Under the pieces are notes generated by a model that worked only from the letters and a program-made list of their open reading frames with translations, made no database searches and was not told the DNA's origin. A stretch of DNA of 64,000 nucleotides from Auritidibacter ignavus (GTDB taxonomy: Bacteria > Actinomycetota > Actinomycetes > Actinomycetales > Micrococcaceae). Made by a program: the position numbers and the translations under genes. Numbering within the stretch: position 1 is the first letter of the stretch; each line of letters begins with the position of its first letter. Of the stretch, positions 48,760 through 58,345 are shown piece after piece. The stretch is from positions 62,001 through 126,000 of the forward strand of contig NZ_RDQR01000002.1 in NCBI RefSeq assembly GCF_003703835.1, given 5' to 3'.

Positions 48760-51549
48760 CTATCCCGCCGGGAGTGCTTCGGGCTGATGTGCGCACAACC
48801 AGCGGTTGTGCACTCGGTAGACCAGTTCGAGCCCGAGCGATCCGGCAACCGCAATCCCGATCGAGGCCAGCAGGATCGGGGTGGGGGGCAGGATGAACTG
48901 GTGGTACCACTGCGAGAAGGGCACGGCGACCACCAGCACGAGGCCGGCGTACATGATCGCCAGGATCCCGATCTTCTGCCAATTCAGCGGACGGGAGATG
49001 ACATTCAGCAGCCACAACCCGGTCAGGGTCAAGGTGATCATGGTAGCGGTTTGGAGTTGTTCCATGGTCAACGCAGCACCGGCGACGTGCTCTGCGGCGG
49101 CGACGTACCCATCCCAAGAGGCCGGGGAGCCCAGCGCGTCGAGGGGGTCGTCGAAGAAGGGGAGCTCGCCGGCGAAGGATCTGGCATAGCACCGGCCTAC
49201 CAGGTTGATCGCCACCAGTGCGAGGACGATGACCGCCCCGGAGGGGATGGCGAAACGCAGTGCGCGGTGGAGAAAACCGGGCACATAGCGACGCGGGTTG
49301 GGCATCAGGGCGAGGAGGAAGGACGCGATGCCGATGAACAGTGCGTCGGCGGTGGAGGCTTGGCGGGGCAGGAGCGGGTATTGCCAGAACAGCAGAGAGA
49401 AGATCAGCACGAAGCCGAATGCGTAGGCGGTTTTGGCCAAGAACAGATGCGCTAGGCGCTCGACGTTGGCGATAACTTTGCGACCCTCGGCCAGTACTGA
49501 GGGGAGGCGGTCGAATTTTGAATCCAGTAGCACCATCCGGGAGACGGCCTTGGTGGCCGGGGCAGCGTTGCCCATAGCGATCCCCAAATCTGCGGACTTC
49601 AGCGCCAGGGCGTCATTGATGCCATCTCCGGTCATGGCCACCGTGTGACCGGAGGCGCGCAGGGCCTCGACCATGCGTTTCTTCTGGTCCGGGGAGACGC
49701 GGCCGAAGACGGAATATTCGTCCATGATGCCGGCCAGTTCGGCGTCATTTTCGGGTAAATTGCGGGCGTCGAAGGCGAGGCTGGGGGCCGTACTCTGGGT
49801 GCGCTCGCTAGCTGGGGCGTCGTGCTCCCAGCCCACGGCACGGGCCACGGCTGCCACGGTGTGGGGAGAGTCCCCGGAGATGACCTTGAGCTGTACGCCT
49901 TGGGAACGGAAATAGTTCAGGGTCTCTGCGGCGTCGTCACGCACGTTCTCTCCGAAGGTCAGCACCAGCTCGGGTACTAAGCGATCGGGCAGGTCAGCGC
50001 TGTCACCGAACCAGGGGTGCTCGGCGGTAGCATGAGCAGCACCGGCGTGGGCTCGGGCCAGCACCATGGTGCGCAGACCGTTGGTGGCCAGGGCGGTGGT
50101 GTGTTGCTGAATGACCGGTGCCAGCGTGGGATCCAGCTGGGAAATCAGGGCCTCCGGGGCGCCCAGAAACCAGCCACCGGTCACCTCGTCTGCTGCCGGG
50201 TCCCCGGTAGTGGGGGTGCCGAAGCCAAAGGCTGACCAGCGCCGTTCGGAGGCGAAGACCACGTGATCGGTCAGTGGCTGATCGGGTTGCTGGGTGAAGT
50301 GTTCCCGCAACGCGATCGCGGTGGGGTTGGCGTTGGGGTCGGCGCCAATGGTGGCCAGTACCTGTTGCCAGGCGGGTGGCTGGGCCGTGGAGTCAGTGGC
50401 TGATGTGGTGGGGGTCGTTAGTGTGGTGAGATCACCGCTCGTCGGGTCGATCCGGTAGGCGGCGTCGAACAGGATGCCACCTTCGGTCAGAGTGCCGGTT
50501 TTATCCAGACAGACCGTATCGACACGGGCCAGGATTTCCACGGCGGGTTGTTCTTGGATCAACACTTTTTTGCCGGTGAGCGACAGTGCGGCCATAGCGA
50601 AGCTGATCGTGGTCATCAGGGCCAGGCCCTGCGGGATCATGGTGGTAATACCGGCGATGGTCGAGATCAGCGGGGTCTCCAGACTGCCGTGGCCTAAGAC
50701 CTGGTCCCATCCGCCCACGGCCATCACCTGGCCGAAAAGGGTGATGGCGATCAGCGGGATGAGTGAGACCGTGATCCAGCCGGCGACTTTTTCCAGCCCG
50801 GCGCGTAGCTCGGAGTGCACGGTGGTGAATTCGCGGGCTTTCAAGGTGAGCTGGGCGGCGTGGGAATCGTGCCCCACCCCGGTGATACGCATCAGGGCGG
50901 TTCCGGAGACAACCGAGGTGGCTGACAGCACGGTGTGCTGGACTTTTTTCGCCACCGGGTCGGCTTCACCGGTGACCAGAGATTCATCGACCTCAAAATC
51001 CTGGGAGGAGATCACCACCCCGTCGGCCGGGACTTGATCGCCACGACGCAGCACCACGACATCGTCGAGCACCGCGTCCGTGAGGCCGATCGAGGTGGGG
51101 GTACCGTGGCGCATCACCACAATGTCGTCCCGATTCAGCAACGCGATGCGATCGAGTTTCTTTTTCGCCGAGTACTCCTGGATCACGCCGATGATCACGT
51201 TGGACAGCGCGGCCAAGGAGAACAACAGGTCCAGCCAGCGGCCTAAAAGGATAATGACCAGCGCGCAGAGTCCAATCACCAGATTGAACATGGTAAATAA
51301 GTGGGTGGACAGGATCGCCCACAGCGTGCGGGAGGTGCCCGCAGGTTGGGTATTGATCAGCCCGCGGTCGATGCGGGCCTGTACCTGCTCGCCCGTGAGG
51401 CCCTGGGTGCCGGTGACCAGGCCGGGGTCGTTGACATCCCGCTCGCGGAGGAATTTTGCGCGAGCGTCGGGGGATGGGTCAACCTCGGTGGAGGGTTGAG
51501 AGCGTTTCCGGATCTTGCGGGTACGCTGGCTACTCTCCGGGTCAGTCAC
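48760..51549 (-). CDS. P-type cation ATPase, CtpE-like
   Basis: A 929-residue P-type ATPase. GTG 51549 has GGGAGGAA upstream. Actuator motif VTGEADP, TM4 IPQGLALMTT, phosphorylation site DKTGTLTEG (Asp349), hinge TGDGINDALALKSADLGIAMGN are all intact. There are no N-terminal heavy-metal domains. The PQGL in TM4 and overall pattern resemble mycobacterial CtpE, reported as a Ca2+ uptake pump. Calcium or another divalent cation is the likely substrate; this is from family resemblance. Ten bp upstream of the MsnO8-type gene, so possibly co-transcribed. Confidence 0.88.
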   Translation of the reverse strand: MTDPESSQRTRKIRKRSQPSTEVDPSPDARAKFLRERDVNDPGLVTGTQGLTGEQVQARIDRGLINTQPAGTSRTLWAILSTHLFTMFNLVIGLCALVIILLGRWLDLLFSLAALSNVIIGVIQEYSAKKKLDRIALLNRDDIVVMRHGTPTSIGLTDAVLDDVVVLRRGDQVPADGVVISSQDFEVDESLVTGEADPVAKKVQHTVLSATSVVSGTALMRITGVGHDSHAAQLTLKAREFTTVHSELRAGLEKVAGWITVSLIPLIAITLFGQVMAVGGWDQVLGHGSLETPLISTIAGITTMIPQGLALMTTISFAMAALSLTGKKVLIQEQPAVEILARVDTVCLDKTGTLTEGGILFDAAYRIDPTSGDLTTLTTPTTSATDSTAQPPAWQQVLATIGADPNANPTAIALREHFTQQPDQPLTDHVVFASERRWSAFGFGTPTTGDPAADEVTGGWFLGAPEALISQLDPTLAPVIQQHTTALATNGLRTMVLARAHAGAAHATAEHPWFGDSADLPDRLVPELVLTFGENVRDDAAETLNYFRSQGVQLKVISGDSPHTVAAVARAVGWEHDAPASERTQSTAPSLAFDARNLPENDAELAGIMDEYSVFGRVSPDQKKRMVEALRASGHTVAMTGDGINDALALKSADLGIAMGNAAPATKAVSRMVLLDSKFDRLPSVLAEGRKVIANVERLAHLFLAKTAYAFGFVLIFSLLFWQYPLLPRQASTADALFIGIASFLLALMPNPRRYVPGFLHRALRFAIPSGAVIVLALVAINLVGRCYARSFAGELPFFDDPLDALGSPASWDGYVAAAEHVAGAALTMEQLQTATMITLTLTGLWLLNVISRPLNWQKIGILAIMYAGLVLVVAVPFSQWYHQFILPPTPILLASIGIAVAGSLGLELVYRVHNRWLCAHQPEALPAG

Positions 51550-51770
51550 CGTGGTGTTCCTCCCTGGGCTGTGTGATGTGGTCTGGGGACGGGCCGGGTG
51601 TCGGTCCGGGCCTTACTTTAGCCGGTGTGGGGTGTGGGTGGGGTCCTCCTGGAGGATGATGTCGCTCATCGAGACTCACAGTAAGTTTCCAGCTGGTTCC
51701 CGGCCAGCTTTCATCGCGGCTTCTTAGACTAGATAGTGCCTCTTCAAGGTGTGAGTGATGAGAATAGGTG

Positions 51771-51805
51771 CATGGCCCCGGTCGCAGTCAGCGGCCGGGG
51801 CCATG
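51771..51805. terminator. Hairpin downstream of the RND gene
   Basis: A perfect 11-bp stem CATGGCCCCGG (51771-51781) with CCGGGGCCATG (51795-51805), 13-nt loop, 17 bp beyond the stop of the minus-strand RND gene. T run poor. Confidence 0.6.
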
Positions 51806-51821
51806 TGCTGTTTCGGGTCAG

Positions 51822-54800
51822 TCACTGCTGGTGGTCACTGCTGGCGTGCTCGCCGCGGCGGTAGGTTCCGCCACGTTCGGTCAGCGAGTACAGTACCGGC
51901 ACAATGATCAGCGTGACCACGGTGGAGAACGCCAGCCCGCCGATCACCGCGATCGCCATCGGGGCGGAGACGAAACTGGATTGCCCCGACAGACCCAGGG
52001 CTGGGGGAATCATCGCGCCGATGGTGGCCGCAGCGGTCATCAGGATCGGACGGATGCGGTGCCCGCCACCGTAGAGTAGGGCGTCGTTGATCGACATCTT
52101 CCGATCACGGTACTGGTTCACCAGATCGATCAGCACGATCGCGTTGGTGACCACAATGCCGATCAACATCAGCTGGCCGATCATCGCCGGGGCGCCGATG
52201 GGCGTGCCGGTCAGCAACAACGCCAAGATCATCCCGCTGATGCCGAAGGGGATCGACATCAGCAGTACCAGTGGTTGGATCAGGGATTTGAACAGCCAGA
52301 CCAGGACCACGTAGATCAGCAAGACCGCGGCGACCATGGCCAGCATCAGCTGGTAGAAGGTGGTGTCAATGTCGCTGGCCAGACCACCGATCTCCGCGGT
52401 GACGCCTTCGGGTAGATCGGTGTCGTCCATAACTTGGGTGATCTCGTCGGTCAGAGTACCGATATCGTCGGGGTTGGTCGGAGTGGCCGAAAGGGTCACG
52501 GTACGCACCGCATTGGAGGTATTGATTTGTGGGGCGATGGAAATCCGCTCGATGTCGGCCACATCGGTCAGTGGGATCCCGCCTAAATCGAGGTCTTCCA
52601 ATTCCTGGATGGTGTCAATATCGGCGGCCGGGGTGAGGTGGACGTCCAGATCGGCCCCGTCGATACTGACATTGGCCACCGGATAGTCGGTGGTGTAGGA
52701 GGTGATCAGCCCGGTGACCTCCTTCAGGGTCATCCCTGCCTCGGCGGCGGCCTGTGGATCGATGGTGATTGACACCGAGGGCTGGCTACCGGCCAGATCG
52801 GAATCGACGCGTTCGACCGAGTCGAGCTGTTCGATTTGATCGACCAGCAGATCATTAGCTTCGGCGCGGGAGTCATCGTCGAGGGCTTCCAGCACCACAT
52901 CGACGGTGGAGGAGCCCAGGATGGATGAGGCATCGGTGAGCTGTATCTCACCGGCCTCAGGATGCTCTTCGCGATAGGCCGTCACGGTCTGCTCGATGGT
53001 GGCGGCGGCCTCGGCTTGATCGGCCTGGGGGTCGGTAATCAGCGTGTAGTTCGCGATATTGCTGGCCAGAGCTCCGGTTGTGGCATCGGCGCCAATATCG
53101 ACCTGGACCACATTGACCACCTCGAGTTGTTGTAGTTGCTCCGAAAGGCCCTCGGTCAGCTCGGTGGTGCGTTGCAGGCTCGTGCCTTCAGGGGCGGTTT
53201 GGTCCACGGCGTGCATGTTCATACCCGAGTCGCCGAGCAAGTTGACCTTCAGCAACGGGGTCAGCGCCAGAGAGCCGAGGAAGACCGCGATGGCCAGGGC
53301 GACGGTAATCCAGCGGTGTGACAGGGCCAAAGACAGCACGGGGCGGTAGCCGCGGGCCAAGACGCCGGTGGGTTCGTGAATCTCGGGCTGGGTAGCAGTC
53401 TTGAGGTCAGCCTCAAGGTCATGATCGAGGTCAGAGTCCTCCTTGGTGCTGGCAGTATCGGTGGACGTTTTCGGAGACCGCATAAACCAGTAGGCCAATA
53501 CCGGCACAATCGTCAGTGCCACCAACACCGAGCCCAACAGCGCTAGCACCACGGTGATCGCAAACGGTCGGAAGAGCTCACCGGCCAACCCGGAGACGAA
53601 GAACACCGGGGCGAAGACCAGCATCGCCACGACGGTGGAGGACACCACCGCGGAGGCGACTTCAGCGGTGGCCCGGTAGATGGTGGCGCGTCGTTGGGCG
53701 CGCGTGACCGGTCGCGTGGTTTTCAGGTGGCGGACGATATTTTCGATCACCACAATGGAGTCATCCACCATCCGGCCGATGGTGATCATCAAACCCGCCA
53801 CCGACATCATATTCAGCGTCGTGTCGGTGATCAGCATGCCGCCGAAGGCAAATAGGACCGACAAGGGGATCGAAAGACCGGAGATGATCGTCGGGCGCAC
53901 GGCGAAGAGGAACCCGAAGATCACCACCACGGCCAGCGCGAGACCGATCAGGCCTTCTTGGGCCAGCCCAGAGAGGGATTCCTCAATAAAAGGGGCCTGG
54001 TCAAAGATGACGGTGAACTGAGTGCCATGGCCGAGCTGTTCTTCAGACTCGTCGAGCACCTGGGTGATCTGGTCGGAAAGTTCGATGAAGTTGGCATCGG
54101 CGGCCGGGATGACCAGCAGAGACACACCATCCTGGCCGTTGGTGCGCGAGACGGTGGTGGGCTCAGGCTGTTCAGCCTGCACCTGGGCAAGATCACCGAG
54201 CGGGACCGGGTTCTCATCGGTGCTGATCAGTAACTGTTCGAGATCTTCGACGGCGGTGAGCTCATTGCCGATGGCCACGTCCATCTCGCTGCTGGGATCA
54301 TCTTCGTCGTTGACGGTGCCCCCGGGGAGCACTACCCCGGCGTCTTCCAACGCATCGACGAGCTCGGTGCGTGAGGTACCCGCTGTGGCCATCGCCTCAT
54401 CATCCGGGGTGATGCGCACGATGCGCTGGTCCCCACCAAACTGTTGGACCGAGGCTACCCCGTCAATCGTTTGCAGATCCGGAATGGTGGCCAACTCGAG
54501 ATCGGCGATCAGCTCCGCGGAGTCCCGGTCCGAGGACGCAGAAAGCACCATCGCCGGGATATCACCGGTGCCACCGCTCAACACGGTAGTCGTGGTGCCC
54601 TCGGGCAACTGATCGTCGAGGTAGTTGGTGATCACTTCCGCCTGCGAGGCTGTCCGATACGTGTCGGTGCCGTATTCCAGCTCGACGGTGACCATGGAGA
54701 AGTTGGAGCTGGAGATGGCCGAGGTTTGTTTCAGCCCGTCGAGGGTGCGTAACTCACGCTCGAGCGGTTCGGCCACCAGATCGGCCATCTGCTCTGAGCT

Positions 54801-54965
54801 GGCGCCGGGATTTACGGCGGAGATGGCGACCGCCGGAAGCTCCACCGGTGGGATCAGCTCGCGTCGCAAGAGAAACATCGACAGGGAGCCCAGTAGCGTG
54901 ATCACGATCGAGACCAACGCGATAAAGGCGCGGTTTCTCAGCGACAAGCGAGGCAAGAATGACAT
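51822..54965 (-). CDS. RND superfamily efflux permease (HAE1/AcrB-like)
   Basis: A 1047-residue, 12-helix pump with two large external loops. TM4 carries the proton-relay Asp pair in GRMVDDSIVVIENIVRHLK, and a second-half counterpart reads GIVVTNAIVLIDLVNQYRDR. FLLRRELIPPVELPAVAISAVNPGASSEQMADLVAEPLE near the N-terminus is the HAE1 pattern. In monoderm actinobacteria such AcrB-like proteins work without an outer-membrane channel; no membrane-fusion partner is coded here. Three bp downstream of a 139-residue gene. Confidence 0.9.
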   Translation of the reverse strand: MSFLPRLSLRNRAFIALVSIVITLLGSLSMFLLRRELIPPVELPAVAISAVNPGASSEQMADLVAEPLERELRTLDGLKQTSAISSSNFSMVTVELEYGTDTYRTASQAEVITNYLDDQLPEGTTTTVLSGGTGDIPAMVLSASSDRDSAELIADLELATIPDLQTIDGVASVQQFGGDQRIVRITPDDEAMATAGTSRTELVDALEDAGVVLPGGTVNDEDDPSSEMDVAIGNELTAVEDLEQLLISTDENPVPLGDLAQVQAEQPEPTTVSRTNGQDGVSLLVIPAADANFIELSDQITQVLDESEEQLGHGTQFTVIFDQAPFIEESLSGLAQEGLIGLALAVVVIFGFLFAVRPTIISGLSIPLSVLFAFGGMLITDTTLNMMSVAGLMITIGRMVDDSIVVIENIVRHLKTTRPVTRAQRRATIYRATAEVASAVVSSTVVAMLVFAPVFFVSGLAGELFRPFAITVVLALLGSVLVALTIVPVLAYWFMRSPKTSTDTASTKEDSDLDHDLEADLKTATQPEIHEPTGVLARGYRPVLSLALSHRWITVALAIAVFLGSLALTPLLKVNLLGDSGMNMHAVDQTAPEGTSLQRTTELTEGLSEQLQQLEVVNVVQVDIGADATTGALASNIANYTLITDPQADQAEAAATIEQTVTAYREEHPEAGEIQLTDASSILGSSTVDVVLEALDDDSRAEANDLLVDQIEQLDSVERVDSDLAGSQPSVSITIDPQAAAEAGMTLKEVTGLITSYTTDYPVANVSIDGADLDVHLTPAADIDTIQELEDLDLGGIPLTDVADIERISIAPQINTSNAVRTVTLSATPTNPDDIGTLTDEITQVMDDTDLPEGVTAEIGGLASDIDTTFYQLMLAMVAAVLLIYVVLVWLFKSLIQPLVLLMSIPFGISGMILALLLTGTPIGAPAMIGQLMLIGIVVTNAIVLIDLVNQYRDRKMSINDALLYGGGHRIRPILMTAAATIGAMIPPALGLSGQSSFVSAPMAIAVIGGLAFSTVVTLIIVPVLYSLTERGGTYRRGEHASSDHQQ

Positions 54966-54968
54966 GGT

Positions 54969-55388
54969 TTAGCTCTCTTTGTCAGGACCTGGGGCAACAG
55001 GCGCCGTGATCTCAACGGCCTCGGTGCTGGCATCAACGACGCCGATCCGGCCTCCGGAAATCCCGCGGGCGGAGATGAGCCCGCGGATCCGGACTTCTTC
55101 GGACAGCGGGACCGAGACCACTGCGGTGTTGGGATGATCGGGCCCTGGTCCGGGCTGGGGCGCGGGGTCGTCAACCGAGGGAGTGGGAAGGGTAGCTCGC
55201 AATCCCACATGGTGGGGTGCTGCCATTGACTGCAGGGTAGCTTTGATCGGGCCGGTGCCCACCGCGTCAATCATCAAGGATCGTGATGCGGCGATGACGA
55301 TCGATTCCAGGGTGGTCGGATCGGTGGGGCCCAGAAGATAAAGGGCCGAACCGTCATGCTCGGGACGTAAGGGAATATCAGTAATCAC
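54969..55388 (-). CDS. Small protein of unknown function coupled to the RND pump
   Basis: 139 residues from GTG 55388 (GAGGAG upstream). No signal peptide or transmembrane helix. An N-terminal beta/alpha segment (ALYLLGPTDPTTLESIVIAASRS), a Pro/Gly/Asp-rich middle (PAPQPGPGPDHPNT) and a second beta segment with ISARGISGGRIGVVDAS. I recognise no family. It ends 3 bp before the RND start, so it is translated with the pump; a cytosolic accessory or regulator is a guess. Confidence 0.65.
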   Translation of the reverse strand: MITDIPLRPEHDGSALYLLGPTDPTTLESIVIAASRSLMIDAVGTGPIKATLQSMAAPHHVGLRATLPTPSVDDPAPQPGPGPDHPNTAVVSVPLSEEVRIRGLISARGISGGRIGVVDASTEAVEITAPVAPGPDKES

Positions 55389-56115
55389 CAGTGCTCCTCA
55401 GAGATGAGCATGAGCGCTCCTCACGGTGCAGAGTCTGCGTGGATCGGACCACACACATATTACCCGCCCGCGTGCGGGGGCGCGAGAATTGTCAGCTGAA
55501 GCCTCGGTGTAGCGTGGGTGGCACGACCTTCGGTTTCGGGCCTCATATGGCGCTGGCCTGGCCGAGCCGTGAACAGCGTGTTGCACGCGATCGACCGCAG
55601 AGTTCGGCCCATTCTGTTGCGATGGAGATCTCAAACATGGTGTCGTGACATGTGGTGATACCACCAGTTGCTCCTCGCCCGTGGGTTCCTGCTCGTAACA
55701 GTCCTCTATCACCGCTTTCACCAAGCATTCCCGAAGTATTCCAGGGGTTGGTTCCGAAGGCGGTAACGCATCGAGCTGGACGACGAGCATTGTTGGGCTT
55801 CGTCTGTCGAGGGAGAGTTCGGCCGATGTGAGAACGTCATCGGTGTGGTTGGCGCGTGCCGATGCTCGGGCATACTCCAGCAGGTGTTCAAGAGAAGAGT
55901 CGCTACAGCGGCTCGTCGTGGCTCGGCCCTTTTGAAGGTGCGCCCGCTATTGGGTTGCTGGTGAGGGGGAGTGTAGAAGAAGGACTGAGGAATGCCGAGC
56001 ATGCCAACGTCAGGCAGAGGTGTGCCAACCCGGAATATAAGGCACCACGACGCTTTCGGAAAACTGGCCCGAGAGCGCCGTGGTGCGAGTGAGGGTGTTG
56101 AGGGTTGAGATGTGG
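55389..56115. other. 727-bp intergenic region, no convincing gene
   Basis: Short ORFs exist on both strands but lack start sites, recognisable domains and the GC3 bias of neighbouring genes. The GC content looks lower than that of the neighbouring genes. The region could hold degraded coding sequence. It ends in the symporter terminator. Confidence 0.5.
56042..56086 (-). terminator. Terminator of the sodium:solute symporter gene
   Basis: A 13-bp stem, 56042-56054 with 56074-56086 (GCACCACG arm); the single non-Watson-Crick pair is G-U in the minus-strand RNA but A-C in the plus-strand RNA, which favours minus-strand use. CCTTATATT follows. Confidence 0.7.
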
Positions 56116-57792
56116 CTATCGATTAACGGGGACCTTCTGCTGTTGCTGGGCGGGGTAGCGGATCGACTCCACCATCTCCTGAACTTCCTGGCTGGGAGGT
56201 CTGGTGAGTTTTGAGACCACAATGGTAATCAGGAAGTTCAGCAACGCACCGACGGGCCCGATGCCTTCCGGCGAGATACCCAGGATGGGCTCATTGGCAG
56301 GGGTGCCGAATAGCTCCAGGGTGTAGACCATGTAGCCGCCGCTGAAGACCAAACCGGTGAGCATGCCGACCGCTGCACCGATGGCGTTGGCATTCTTCCA
56401 GAAGATCCCCAAGATCAGGATCGGGAAGAACGTTGCGGCCGCCAGTCCGAAGGCGAAGGCCACTACCTGGGCCACAAACGCCGGAGGATTCAGTCCGGCA
56501 ATGATTGCGATGACTACCGCAACTGCCATGGCCAGGCGTCCGACCAACATCTGCCGACTCTCGGAGGCTCTTTCCTTCGAAATCATCCGGTAGTAAATAT
56601 CGTGGGAGGTCGCCGAGGAGATCACCAACAGCAGGCCAGCTGCCGTGGAAAGCGCTGCCGCCATTCCACCAGCTGCCATCAACCCGACGATGGGGGTGGG
56701 AAGGCCTCCAGTTTCGGGGGAGGCGAGCACCAAAATGTCGTTGGAGACTACGAGATCCGCCGTTCCGGACACATTCGACACCGAATTAATTTCTCCGGTG
56801 GTGTTCACCTCAACGAGTCCGGTTTCTTGCCATGGTGTGACCCATCCCGGAAGGCCGTCCTCGTCGGAACCCTGGGCGTCCCGGAGCAGATTGAGCTTGG
56901 TGAAGGCGCCCATCGCCGGAGCGGTCAGGTACAACAAGGAGATGAAGAACAGTGCCCAGAAGGCGGAGAAGCGAGCGCCACGGACTGTTTTGGTGGTGTA
57001 GAACCGGATGATCACGTGTGGCAGACCAGCGGTGCCCAGCATGAGCGAGAGAGTGACCAGAAACACATCCAGCTGACCCCCCTCACGACCGGCGAATGCA
57101 TCGGTGAACTCATGCAGACCGAAATCAGTACGGAGCATGTTGAGTTCTTCTAAGATCTGCCCGTAAGTGATCTGGGGGATTGGGAAGTTACCGAGATACT
57201 GCGAGATGGCCACCGCGGGAATTAAGTACGCGATGATGAGTACCACATACTGCGCCACCTGAGTATAGGTGATGCCTTTCATCCCGCCCAGCACCGCGTA
57301 GAAGAAAATCACGGCCGCACAGGCCACCACGGCCCACTGCGGGTCCAGACCGAGGAACCGCGAGAAGACGACACCGCCACCGGTCATCTGACCGACGACG
57401 TAGGTGAAGGAAACGATGATGGCGCAGATAGCTGCCACGAGCCGGACCGTGTCGTTGTAGCGTTCGCCCACGAATTCCGGGACAGTGAACTTGCCCCATT
57501 TACGCAGGTACGGGGCCAACAACAGGGCTAGCAGCACATAGCCGCCGGTCCATCCCATCAAGTAGACCGACCCATCGGAGCCGAGGAAGGCGATCATGCC
57601 CGCCATACCGATGAAGGAAGCCGCTGACATCCAGTCGGCGGCTACCGCGGCACCGTTGGCTATCGTTGGCACCCCACGAGAAGCGACGTAGAACTCCTTG
57701 GTCTCTTTAACTCGGGAGCGCCAGGCGATGACGATATAGATACCGAAGGTTAGGACCAGGAAGAAGAATGTCCAGAATTCCAAGGAACTCAT
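56116..57792 (-). CDS. Sodium:solute symporter (ActP/VC_2705-like), large subunit
   Basis: A 558-residue SSS-family carrier with about 13 helices: SRGVPTIANGAAVAADWMSAASFIGMAGMI, GKFTVPEFVGERYND, VGQMTGGGVVFSRFLG, and TLSLMLGTAGLPHVIIRFYTTKTVRGAR, all typical of acetate/pyruvate-type symporters. It overlaps the DUF4212 gene by 4 bp, the usual pairing for the VC_2705 subgroup. Likely uptake of a short monocarboxylate with Na+, possibly acetate, which the acetyl-CoA synthetase of this window could use; substrate not proven. Confidence 0.9.
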   Translation of the reverse strand: MSSLEFWTFFFLVLTFGIYIVIAWRSRVKETKEFYVASRGVPTIANGAAVAADWMSAASFIGMAGMIAFLGSDGSVYLMGWTGGYVLLALLLAPYLRKWGKFTVPEFVGERYNDTVRLVAAICAIIVSFTYVVGQMTGGGVVFSRFLGLDPQWAVVACAAVIFFYAVLGGMKGITYTQVAQYVVLIIAYLIPAVAISQYLGNFPIPQITYGQILEELNMLRTDFGLHEFTDAFAGREGGQLDVFLVTLSLMLGTAGLPHVIIRFYTTKTVRGARFSAFWALFFISLLYLTAPAMGAFTKLNLLRDAQGSDEDGLPGWVTPWQETGLVEVNTTGEINSVSNVSGTADLVVSNDILVLASPETGGLPTPIVGLMAAGGMAAALSTAAGLLLVISSATSHDIYYRMISKERASESRQMLVGRLAMAVAVVIAIIAGLNPPAFVAQVVAFAFGLAAATFFPILILGIFWKNANAIGAAVGMLTGLVFSGGYMVYTLELFGTPANEPILGISPEGIGPVGALLNFLITIVVSKLTRPPSQEVQEMVESIRYPAQQQQKVPVNR

Positions 57793-58127
57793 GACGAGTG
57801 ACCTCCCTGCTGAGCGTCGCGCTGGTCAACTTCAGAGACGCCGAACTCTCTATCGAGCCGGTCCATCCACAGCGCGTAGACCAGAATCAGGAGCACGAAG
57901 GTGTAGATCGAGCCCTGCTGGGCAAACCACATGCCCAGGGGGAATCCAAGAATCACGATGTTATTCAGAGGCTCGATCAACAGAATCCCGAAACCAAATG
58001 AAACGGTAAACCAGATGATCAGTAGCACAATCATCAGTCGAAGGTTCTTCTTCCAATAGCGTTGCCGCCAGCCGTTATCCGGAGGCGGAGCGTGTGAAGA
58101 AGGGTTTTCTTGTGCCTTGTCAGACAT
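57789..58127 (-). CDS. DUF4212 small subunit of sodium:solute symporter
   Basis: 112 residues, ATG 58127 with AAGGAG upstream. Two helices and the family pattern YWKKNLRLMIVLLIIWFTVSFG, LGFPLGMWFAQQGSIYTFVLLILVYALWMDRLDREF. Always found with the large symporter subunit; translationally coupled here by an ATGA overlap. Confidence 0.9.
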   Translation of the reverse strand: MSDKAQENPSSHAPPPDNGWRQRYWKKNLRLMIVLLIIWFTVSFGFGILLIEPLNNIVILGFPLGMWFAQQGSIYTFVLLILVYALWMDRLDREFGVSEVDQRDAQQGGHSS

Positions 58128-58345
58128 GTGATGCTCCTTTGTCGTCGATCGTGGGCACGGGCCCAGGAGATTCAGGAATGTGGCAAAAACGCTTGAAGGG
58201 AGACTACCTGAGTGTGCGCTACATCACAATAAAAAATAAGAAGAGATCGACTGTTCATCATCGAGTGATGGGTCACGTAAGCTTTCCACCCCATTGCTAG
58301 GTTATGGTTGGACACTGTGATATGTGTCACTGTAGAGTGCCGGGT

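Noticed and set aside
55398-55790. 130-residue minus-strand ORF in the large gap
   Set aside because: No plausible ribosome-binding site, no domain, unusual composition; also overlapped by other random ORFs.
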